Made by a program: the position numbers and the translations under genes. Of a stretch of 9,407 bases of DNA, positions 1 through 5,608 are shown one piece after another (positions within the stretch are counted from its first letter, which is position 1; each line of letters opens with the position of its first letter). Location: the NCBI GenBank assembly GCA_965370435.1, contig CBDUUP010000161.1, positions 1 to 9,407 of the forward strand, written 5' to 3'. The notes beneath the pieces are model-generated. The model was not told the DNA's origin, made no database searches, and saw nothing but the letters and a program-made list of their open reading frames with translations. This stretch comes from CBDUUP01 sp965370435 (GTDB lineage: Bacteria > Chloroflexota > Anaerolineae > Anaerolineales > UBA11579).

Positions 1-57
1 ATACGCCTGATACGCCTTTATCTAATTTTCGGATAGGTTCTTAGACCAATTTGACCC

Positions 58-948
58 CTAAGACTCCATCAGAAAATCAAGCATCAGTTTGTTCACCCGT
101 TCCGGCTCCTCATGCTGCACCCAGTGGGTGGCTTCTTCGATCATTTCCAGGCGTCCCTGGGTGCAGAGGTCGATGCTGGGTTGGGCCATCTCGCGGCTCA
201 GGGCGAAGTCTTTTGCGCCCCAAATGAGCAGGGTGGGCACCGTGACGCGCGGGCTAGACACCTTTTGGCCTACGGAGTAGCGCATGGCCCGGTACCAATT
301 TATCATCCCCGTCATGGCCCCGGGTTGGGACCAGGCCTGCCGGTAGAGTTCCATGTCATCATCAGAATACGTGCCGGGGCGGCTGGTGGATTGCATGGTC
401 CGAACTCCGGCGCGCCAGTTCCCGGCTCGAATCATAGCCTCCGGCAGCCAGGGAAGCTGGAAGAAGAAGACGTACCAGCTTTTGCGTATCTGGGCTAAAT
501 TGCCCATAAGGTGTTTGCGCATCACCACCGGATGGGGCACGTGGAGGTTGATGAGGCCATCCAGTCGTTCTGGATGCTGGACGGCCACCCACCAGGCCAC
601 TATCGCCCCCCAATCGTGGCCGATGAGGGTGACCTTCTCCAGGCCCACCGCATCCATCAAGCCAATCACGTCCCCGGTCAGCTTATCCAGTTCGTAAGCC
701 CGGATGCCTCGGGGTTTCTCGCTGAGGTTATATCCCCGCTGGTCGGGCGCTATTACGTGATACCCCGCCTCCACCAGCGCGGGGATCTGGTATCGCCAGC
801 CCCGCCAGAACTCCGGGAAGCCGTGCAGCAGCAGCACCGGCGGCCCCTCCCCGCCTTCTACGTAATGCATCCGCACCCCGTTGGCGGTGATCTCGCGGTG
901 TTGGACAATGTCTGGGAGGCCGTTGGTCTTCGATATAGGCGTATTCAT
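58..948 (-). CDS. Epoxide-hydrolase-like alpha/beta hydrolase
   Basis: A 296-residue cytoplasmic alpha/beta hydrolase. Seen: oxyanion-hole motif HGFP at 42-45, the segment APDQRGYN, a nucleophile elbow GHDWG with Asp112 where esterases have Ser, a likely acid Asp247 in WGAKDF, and His275 in THWVQHEEPE. The cap has SWYVFFFQLP (Tyr159) and NWYRAMR (Tyr219), matching the two lid tyrosines that activate the epoxide oxygen in the EH family. Asp plus two Tyr favours an epoxide hydrolase, opening epoxides to diols; a haloalkane dehalogenase lacks this Tyr pair. Substrate is unknown. The ATG at 946-948 was chosen over an ATG at 996 because the upstream gene's terminator ends at about 1000 and the extra 16 residues look unlike the family start. 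The ribosome binding site is weak. The gene probably has its own promoter in 949-1000. Confidence 0.9.
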   Translation of the reverse strand: MNTPISKTNGLPDIVQHREITANGVRMHYVEGGEGPPVLLLHGFPEFWRGWRYQIPALVEAGYHVIAPDQRGYNLSEKPRGIRAYELDKLTGDVIGLMDAVGLEKVTLIGHDWGAIVAWWVAVQHPERLDGLINLHVPHPVVMRKHLMGNLAQIRKSWYVFFFQLPWLPEAMIRAGNWRAGVRTMQSTSRPGTYSDDDMELYRQAWSQPGAMTGMINWYRAMRYSVGQKVSSPRVTVPTLLIWGAKDFALSREMAQPSIDLCTQGRLEMIEEATHWVQHEEPERVNKLMLDFLMES

Positions 949-999
949 ATCGCCCAATAGTATCAGCAATCGCCGGAAATCTCCAGGTGGAGGCAACTG

Positions 1000-1031
1000 A
1001 AAAATCGCTGCCCCTCCAAGAGGGGCAGCGA
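1000..1031 (-). terminator. Intrinsic terminator of the 1049-2410 gene
   Basis: A perfect 12-bp GC-rich inverted repeat (1005-1016 with 1020-1031, 3-nt loop) is followed, reading the minus strand, by five T residues at 1000-1004. It starts 17 nt past the stop codon of the unknown membrane protein. This is a classic rho-independent terminator, and it separates that gene from the downstream hydrolase. Confidence 0.92.
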
Positions 1032-1048
1032 ATAGTCCAGAGCCTTGT

Positions 1049-2410
1049 TTAGCTAGTTGGTGATTCGACTGATATTTTTAATTCATCTTCATCTTTTGTC
1101 TTTTTTCCACGCAAGGTAGAGATTTTCCGTAAGAGATCGAACCAGAAAGGCGCGCCCAGGGCGGGAGTTAACCCGCTGATGATACAACCAACTGCCCATA
1201 TCCCCCAATTACTCGCCTGACTATTCGGTATCCAGCAATAATCGTTTATTTTCCATCCCAGAACTTGTCCCTTTTCAGAAGCATCCTTTCCCGGACATGA
1301 TTTGCCGACCATCTTCTCCCTTCTCCAACCGACCGGTAAACCCAGTTCAGAAGTGAGGGTATCACCTAGATCACGGATTTTCTCACCGGCTTCTTCAATC
1401 GCTTCTTCCGGTTTCGTATCCCCCGGCTCTGGGGTTGGCATTTCATAGACCTCGGCTTGGGCGACGATGGTTTGCCGGAGGGTCGGTTCGCGCCATAATG
1501 TGTCTGCTATTTGGATGGTATCAATGTTCAAGGCGAAAGCCAGGATCAACCCCACAATCACTACCCAAACCTGGGAGGTGCTTTTATACCATTTCCCCAA
1601 TTGAACCATAGATTCGTTGAACCAAGTTTCGGCGTTGGTGCACACTGCGGCAAGAGATTTGTCAGCCTCTTTTCCATATTTTTTGGCTTGGGTCACCAAG
1701 TGATGGAGGGTTTCACTTAATTGGGGATTGTCGAATATCAACTTCGTTGCCCCATTTACAACTAGGCCAAGCGCTTGGTCATTGTCAGCTAATTGGCTTT
1801 GAAGCTGAATATTTAACAGGGTTTTGAGCGCAGGATATTCCTTCAAGATCGAGTCAAACGTGCTCTCCCATTCAATCAATTCAGTCTCATCATCCTTTTT
1901 ATTAATTTCGGCGATCAGTGATTTAATACCAGAATTGACTTTCTCTTTAATAGTTTCGGGGAGATCTTTTTGTAAGTTTACGAGCGCTTCCATAATGGTT
2001 GACTTGTCTGTTCCGGCGGTCATAACCATATCGAACAACGCCAGGGCAAATTTTTCTGGAGCTATGGTATCGGTTTTTCTTTTATTTTCTAGAAATCCGA
2101 TCAACCGCATGAGCAACCGGTTGATCCATTTTAGTTTTCCCAATCCTTTGTTCGATTTTTGTATCAACCACCCTTCAAGTTTTCCCTGTTTCTTCTTTAA
2201 ATTTTGGAGCAGCGGGTGTTCATAGATCAGCTTTACATATTTGTCATCTGTGCCTGACAGCATGTGGCGTATTGCGTCTTCTAGATGTTTCGCCCGCAGG
2301 TTAAAGAAGCTGGAGAAGATCTCCCGGATCTGCATACTTGCAAGGCTTAACAAAAGAAATACAAATATCAGCCCGGTGGCGACTTCTAGAATGACTCCTA
2401 AGTTTAGCAT
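1049..2410 (-). CDS. Membrane-anchored protein of unknown function
   Basis: A 453-residue protein I cannot name. Seen: an N-terminal membrane segment at about 5-27 followed by a conserved-looking amphipathic stretch (REIFSSFFNLRAKHLEDAIR, 29-48); a long charged, mostly helical region (about 50-275); a second membrane segment at about 280-297; a polar loop with three Cys (372, 392, 409, the last at the membrane edge); and a third membrane segment at about 402-420 ending in GAPFWFDLL, then a charged tail. From memory, this order (LLLSL near the N terminus, RAK-LE-AIR, a C-terminal GAPFWFDLL) recurs in a widespread family of uncharacterised bacterial proteins; no function is known to me. The 5' two thirds are much more AT-rich than the neighbouring genes, suggesting transfer or different selection. 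A strong ribosome binding site and its own terminator mark it as a single-gene unit. Gene reality is near certain. Confidence 0.85.
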   Translation of the reverse strand: MLNLGVILEVATGLIFVFLLLSLASMQIREIFSSFFNLRAKHLEDAIRHMLSGTDDKYVKLIYEHPLLQNLKKKQGKLEGWLIQKSNKGLGKLKWINRLLMRLIGFLENKRKTDTIAPEKFALALFDMVMTAGTDKSTIMEALVNLQKDLPETIKEKVNSGIKSLIAEINKKDDETELIEWESTFDSILKEYPALKTLLNIQLQSQLADNDQALGLVVNGATKLIFDNPQLSETLHHLVTQAKKYGKEADKSLAAVCTNAETWFNESMVQLGKWYKSTSQVWVVIVGLILAFALNIDTIQIADTLWREPTLRQTIVAQAEVYEMPTPEPGDTKPEEAIEEAGEKIRDLGDTLTSELGLPVGWRREKMVGKSCPGKDASEKGQVLGWKINDYCWIPNSQASNWGIWAVGCIISGLTPALGAPFWFDLLRKISTLRGKKTKDEDELKISVESPTS

Positions 2411-2416
2411 GACGAA

Positions 2417-2422
2417 CCTCCT
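2417..2422 (-). promoter_or_regulatory. Strong ribosome binding site for the 1049-2410 gene
   Basis: On the minus strand a full AGGAGG lies 6 nt before the ATG at 2408-2410. It is the best Shine-Dalgarno in the window and fixes the start. It contrasts with the weak or missing ones of uppP and the binding-protein gene. Confidence 0.85.
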
Positions 2423-2544
2423 GTTCTCAATATGAAAATAGTGGATACGATATGGGGATTTTGCAAATTGTAGGGGCTTAGGAGAGATTGTTTATTTCTC
2501 CAGCCAACTCAGTCCCTGAGCAACGATGCGTCAACCATTTATGC

Positions 2545-2573
2545 AATATACATTAAATTCGAAAACCACGCAA
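2545..2573 (-). promoter_or_regulatory. Possible promoter of the 1049-2410 gene
   Basis: Minus strand: TTGCGT (2568-2573), a 17-nt spacer, then TATATT (2545-2550). The -10 matches consensus at 5 of 6 positions and the -35 at 3 of 6. It lies just past the terminator of the preceding gene and would leave a leader of about 130 nt. The AT-rich leader contains other weak possibilities. Confidence 0.3.
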
Positions 2574-2575
2574 GT

Positions 2576-2600
2576 AAAAAAAAGGGTTAATTTTGACCCT
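2576..2600 (-). terminator. Weak intrinsic terminator after the binding-protein gene
   Basis: Minus strand: AGGGT and ACCCT form a 5-bp stem (ends at 2600 and 2583) over an A/T-rich loop that can add two more pairs, followed directly by a run of eight T residues (2576-2583). It begins 2 nt past the TAA at 2603-2605. The stem is short but the U-tract is strong. It would end a tgt-uppP-lipoprotein transcript. Confidence 0.55.
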
Positions 2601-2602
2601 AT

Positions 2603-3346
2603 TTATCTTCCATCCCAGGCTGAATAATATTCCCCCAACACTTCCTGCCCCTGCGGCCCTTGCAGACAGAGCATCAGGATGCGGGCCGCCCCTTCCGGCT
2701 CCTGGGCGGACAGCGTCAGGACCGGCAGGGTCAAGCCCAGTTCCAGGGTTCGTACCTCGCCGGTTGCCCAGCTTTGAGGGAGAAATCCAATCGCGGCCGG
2801 GTCCGCGGACACCGCCTCCAGCATGGCGGATGGGTCAGGGGCCAGGTTTGCCAGGGGCGTCACCGACCCGCCTTCCGGCCAGGCGGCGACAAAAGCACGG
2901 CGCACCTCATCGCCCTCCGGCGCTGCCCATACCTGGATCGCCAACTCCTCCCCGCCCACCTTGCTCCATTGCCGGAACCGCCCGCTGAAAATAGCTTCCA
3001 GGTCATCGGCGTTCAGTTGGTCCAGGATGTCGTTGGACGGGTGGGTGATGATGAGGATCCGCTCCCCGGCCAGCGGCGCAGCGAAGTTGGGCATTTCGTC
3101 TGGCTCCCCCAAGCGTAAGGCCAGGTCAACCTCTTCCAGGTCAATGAATCCGGCGGGAATCTCCTCCACCACCAGCGCGATCTCCGGGTGGGCGTTGGCG
3201 CAAGCGTTGAGAGCCTCCCTCACCGGGCGCGCCGATGGAGTGTGAGCAACGAACACCGCCTCCGGGGTTGGCCGCGGCGTCGCTTCAAGCGGCCCGCTGC
3301 ATGCGGTCGCTAGAATAATGAGCAGAATGAACAAATACTTTCGCAT
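2603..3346 (-). CDS. PstS-like substrate-binding lipoprotein
   Basis: A 247-residue exported lipoprotein of the periplasmic-binding-protein fold, closest in style to PstS-like proteins (PBP_like_2). Seen: a hydrophobic signal (3-15) with lipobox LATAC (lipidated Cys16), a short Thr/Pro linker, the family hallmark LNADDLEAIFSGRFRQWSKV (111-130), and AIGFLP (185-190), which resembles the second-lobe glycine motif. The SGT phosphate-contacting motif of true PstS is not recognisable: the matching place reads PEGDEVRRAF. At 247 residues it is also shorter than usual for PstS, and the first lobe looks abbreviated. No pstC, pstA, pstB or phoU is adjacent, so phosphate import is unproven; it may be an orphan binding or sensor protein. 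It lies 53 nt downstream of uppP, with an octamer array between, and has no clear Shine-Dalgarno. Confidence 0.82.
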   Translation of the reverse strand: MRKYLFILLIILATACSGPLEATPRPTPEAVFVAHTPSARPVREALNACANAHPEIALVVEEIPAGFIDLEEVDLALRLGEPDEMPNFAAPLAGERILIITHPSNDILDQLNADDLEAIFSGRFRQWSKVGGEELAIQVWAAPEGDEVRRAFVAAWPEGGSVTPLANLAPDPSAMLEAVSADPAAIGFLPQSWATGEVRTLELGLTLPVLTLSAQEPEGAARILMLCLQGPQGQEVLGEYYSAWDGR

Positions 3347-3363
3347 AAATTATCAAAGGTTCC

Positions 3364-3410
3364 AACGTTATAGCGTTGAACGTTTAAACGTTAGAACGTT
3401 CACACGTTCA
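3364..3410. repeat. Octamer tandem array, AACGTTNN x 6
   Basis: Six units start at 3364, 3372, 3379, 3387, 3395 and 3403 (spacings 8, 7, 8, 8, 8). The core is AACGTT, itself a palindrome, with AGCGTT and CACGTT as variants. Positions 3379-3392 form a perfect 14-bp palindrome. The array fills the gap between uppP and the lipoprotein gene and runs into uppP: its end supplies the last two codons and stop of uppP (3400-3408). Confidence 0.8.
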
Positions 3411-4218
3411 ACCAAAGTAATAGCGTGATACCAACCACCCCGCAGTAAATGGCAAAGCCGTACAGCGACCCCCGCACCAGATAGCTCAATAACCAGCGGA
3501 TCACCAGATACCCGACCAGGGCAGCGGTGATGAACCCGGCCGCGAAGGGCAGCCAAAGGTCCGCCAGGTTGGGGGCGGTGAGCAATTCAGTCCCAGAGAG
3601 CAGCCCCGCCGCCAGCATGATGGGCGTCGCCATCAGGAAGGCGAAGCGGGCCGATGCGGGGCGTTCCAGGCCGCGGGTCATCCCGCCGGTGATGGTGGCC
3701 CCGGAGCGCGAGACACCGGGCAGCAGGGCCAGGATTTGGAACGCGCCGATCCACAGGGCATCCTGCCAGGTGAGCGCCTCCAGAGATCGGCTGCGTTTGC
3801 CCAATTTCTCGCCAATGACCAGCAGGACCGCCGTCAGCAGCAAGAAGAGCGCCGTTGTGGAAGGAGCTTCAAACGTCTGTTTGATTCCATCTCGAAATAA
3901 CAAACCCGCCGCCCCCGCCGGGAGAGTCGCCAGAACCAGATACCAACCCATCCTGGCCTGCAAATCTGCGAAGGGTTGGCCTCGCCGCACCCCCGCCAGT
4001 ACCGCCCGCAAAATCCCCATCAAATCATCCCAGAAGTAAACCACCACCGCCGCCAGCGTGCCAAGCTGCACCAGCACGTCGAACAGGAAAGCCTCCTGGA
4101 GCGGGATGTCCCAGCCCAGCAAGTGAGGTGCCAACACCAGATGCCCCGAACTGGAAATGGGCAGGAATTCCGTAACCCCTTGCACGATGCCGAGAAGGAT
4201 AGCTTGGAAAATAGTCAT
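3400..4218 (-). CDS. uppP: Undecaprenyl-diphosphatase UppP (BacA)
   Basis: A 272-residue polytopic membrane enzyme that removes one phosphate from undecaprenyl diphosphate, recycling the lipid carrier for peptidoglycan and other envelope polymers and giving basal bacitracin tolerance. Seen: N-terminal motif GIVQGVTEFLPISSSGH (10-26, with Glu17 and His26) and second motif PGVSRSGATITGG (167-179, with the essential Arg171), plus about eight hydrophobic segments. The length is normal for the family (about 270). The ATG at 4216-4218 gives the canonical family N terminus, yet the sequence before it is pyrimidine-rich (CCCTCCCCCTT) with no Shine-Dalgarno. It lies 67 nt downstream of tgt; that gap is mostly an octamer array. 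The 3' end is built from a different octamer array. Likely co-transcribed with tgt. Confidence 0.96.
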   Translation of the reverse strand: MTIFQAILLGIVQGVTEFLPISSSGHLVLAPHLLGWDIPLQEAFLFDVLVQLGTLAAVVVYFWDDLMGILRAVLAGVRRGQPFADLQARMGWYLVLATLPAGAAGLLFRDGIKQTFEAPSTTALFLLLTAVLLVIGEKLGKRSRSLEALTWQDALWIGAFQILALLPGVSRSGATITGGMTRGLERPASARFAFLMATPIMLAAGLLSGTELLTAPNLADLWLPFAAGFITAALVGYLVIRWLLSYLVRGSLYGFAIYCGVVGITLLLWLNV

Positions 4219-4234
4219 AAGGGGGAGGGAAACA

Positions 4235-4282
4235 AGTTTACGTTTTTCCTTGTCTACCTGTTTCCTTGTTTACCTGTTTACC
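4235..4282. repeat. Octamer tandem array, TGTTTACC x 6
   Basis: Six contiguous 8-nt units on the plus strand: AGTTTACG, TTTTTCCT, TGTCTACC, TGTTTCCT, TGTTTACC, TGTTTACC, with exact period 8 from 4235 to 4282. The two units nearest tgt are identical and divergence grows toward uppP. The array occupies most of the tgt-uppP gap without entering either gene. Confidence 0.8.
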
Positions 4283-4285
4283 TTT

Positions 4286-5386
4286 CTACTCCTCATAAAA
4301 ATCCTGAATGAACGCATCGAATCGCCCTTCCACAACCGCCTCCCGCATCTCACCGGTCAACTGGATAAGGGTGTGCAGGTTGTGGATAGAGAGCAAGGTG
4401 GCCGAGAGCATTTCCTTGGCCGCGATCAGGTGGCGCAAATAGGCGCGGGTGAAGTTCTGGCAAGTGTAGCAGGCGCACCCTTCCTCGATGGGGCCGGGGT
4501 CGCGGGCGTAGGGGGCGTTCTTCAGATTGAGCCGCTCCCCGCGCCGGGTGAAGACCGAATGGTTGCGGGCCATGCGGGTGGGCATCACGCAGTCGAAAAA
4601 ATCCACCCCCCGCCGCACCGCCTCCACCAGGTCCTGGGGCGTGCCCACGCCCATCAGGTAGCGCGGTTTATCCTCCGGCAGGATGGCGTTCACCAACTCG
4701 ATGGCAGCCGACATCTCATCTTTGGTCTCGCCCACCGCCAACCCTCCGATGGCGTGGCCGGGGAAACCCAGCGAGGCGATGAACTCGGCAGATTGGGTCC
4801 GCAAGTCCGGGAAGACTCCGCCCTGCACGATGCCGAACAAAGCCTGGTCGGCGCGGGACTTGGCTTGCAGGCAGCGTTCAGCCCAGGCGTGGGTGCGGGC
4901 CAGGGCCTGTTCATTGTAATCCCGGTCGTAAGGTTCGGGGCATTCGTCGAAGGCCATGATAATGTCGGCCCCCAGGTTCTCTTGGATGGCGATGGCTTTC
5001 TCCGGGGTGAAGCGGTGGGTGGAGCCGTCAATGTGACTTTTGAAGGTCACCCCGTCTGCATCCACCTTCCGGGTATCGCTCAACGAAAACACCTGGAACC
5101 CGCCCGAATCGGTCAGCAGGGGGCCGGGCCACCCCATGAATTGGTGCAGCCCGCCCATCTCCGCCACCAGCTCGTCGCCGGGGCGCAGGTAGAGGTGGTA
5201 AGTGTTCGCCAGGAGGAGGTTGGCCTCCAACTCGCCCAGTTGAGCCGGGGTGAGGGCCTTGACCGTCGCCTGAGTGCCCACCGGCGCGAACACCGGCGTC
5301 TGGACAGCCCCATGCGGCGTGTGGAAAACCCCCGCGCGTGCGCCGCCATCGGCAGCCTCAAGTTGGAAGGTGAAGGATTCGGGCAT
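4286..5386 (-). CDS. tgt: Queuine/preQ1 tRNA-ribosyltransferase Tgt
   Basis: A 366-residue cytosolic TIM-barrel enzyme that swaps guanine 34 for the queuosine precursor preQ1 (in bacteria) in tRNAs with GUN anticodons (Asp, Asn, His, Tyr). Seen: TDSGGFQVFSL with Asp93 as the first catalytic Asp, MAFDECPEPY (144-153), GGLAVGE (214-220), GVGTPQDLVEAV, and FFDCVMPTRMARN with Asp265 as the nucleophile. The zinc site is Cys304, Cys306, Cys309 and His335. Length and motif order are those of an intact bacterial Tgt. After PTR it reads MARN rather than the more common SGRN; this looks like a lineage variant. The ATG at 5384-5386 is preceded by AGGA at 7-nt spacing. No queA, queC-F or other queuosine gene lies in the window. 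It is probably first gene of a tgt-uppP-lipoprotein unit. Confidence 0.97.
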   Translation of the reverse strand: MPESFTFQLEAADGGARAGVFHTPHGAVQTPVFAPVGTQATVKALTPAQLGELEANLLLANTYHLYLRPGDELVAEMGGLHQFMGWPGPLLTDSGGFQVFSLSDTRKVDADGVTFKSHIDGSTHRFTPEKAIAIQENLGADIIMAFDECPEPYDRDYNEQALARTHAWAERCLQAKSRADQALFGIVQGGVFPDLRTQSAEFIASLGFPGHAIGGLAVGETKDEMSAAIELVNAILPEDKPRYLMGVGTPQDLVEAVRRGVDFFDCVMPTRMARNHSVFTRRGERLNLKNAPYARDPGPIEEGCACYTCQNFTRAYLRHLIAAKEMLSATLLSIHNLHTLIQLTGEMREAVVEGRFDAFIQDFYEE

Positions 5387-5412
5387 AGATTATTCCTGGA
5401 GCGAACGTCCGT

Positions 5413-5442
5413 ATTCTACCAACAATCAGCTTGAGGTGTAAG
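5413..5442 (-). promoter_or_regulatory. Candidate tgt promoter
   Basis: Minus strand: CTTACA (5437-5442, 4 of 6 matches to the -35 consensus), an 18-nt spacer, then TAGAAT (5413-5418, 5 of 6 matches to -10). A start near 5406 would leave a leader of about 20 nt before the tgt ATG, which fits its ribosome binding site. Confidence 0.45.
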
Positions 5443-5458
5443 GTGGCGCGCAATGCGA

Positions 5459-5507
5459 AACCTCCCGCAGGTTTAAGTAACCTTCGGTTCCCAACCTGCG
5501 GGAGGTT
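5459..5507. repeat. Inverted-repeat pair, AACCT-CCCGC-AGGTT type
   Basis: A perfect 15-bp inverted repeat: AACCTCCCGCAGGTT at 5459-5473 and AACCTGCGGGAGGTT at 5493-5507, with a 19-nt loop that contains its own AACC/GGTT mini-hairpin (5479-5489). Each 15-mer also has self-complementary ends (AACCT/AGGTT) around a 5-nt centre. It lies upstream of the tgt promoter and downstream of the permease gene. No T-tract follows on either strand, so a repetitive palindromic element is likelier than a terminator. A relative is at 9205-9296. Confidence 0.85.
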
Positions 5508-5516
5508 AGTTCGTAG

Positions 5517-5536
5517 GGGCGGACCGATGTCCGCCC
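5517..5536. repeat. GGGCGGAC hairpin element
   Basis: Perfect 8-bp stem GGGCGGAC (5517-5524) and GTCCGCCC (5529-5536) around the 4-nt loop CGAT, preceded by GTAG. It begins 9 nt after the 5459-5507 repeat. No T-tract follows in either direction. Short hairpins of the form GTAGGGGCGG...CCGCCC are, from memory, frequent dispersed repeats in environmental bacterial genomes. Confidence 0.65.
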
Positions 5537-5608
5537 AAATGTCCTCCTCAAAACAATTCCTATTTTTTTCACACATTCACAGCCATTCGTAAATTGGGAG
5601 ATATTCTT

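Noticed and set aside
1..17. Direct repeat ATACGCCT-G-ATACGCCT at the window edge, with an inverted copy AGGCGTAT at 937-944
   Set aside because: The 8-mers are short and only two direct copies are visible before the window ends. The inverted match lies inside the hydrolase gene and may be chance.
949..996. Upstream ATG (996) as start of the hydrolase
   Set aside because: It would begin only about 4 nt after the previous gene's terminator T-tract, leaving no leader, and the added residues do not resemble the family.
3364..3410. AACGTT array as a CRISPR or origin iteron cluster
   Set aside because: Units are 8 nt with no spacers, so it is not CRISPR. There is no rep gene, DnaA-box set or partition gene nearby to support an origin.
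4157..5434. A 425-codon open frame on the plus strand opposite tgt
   Set aside because: It overlaps an intact tgt with all catalytic and zinc residues. The frame runs through intergenic repeats and has no family motif.
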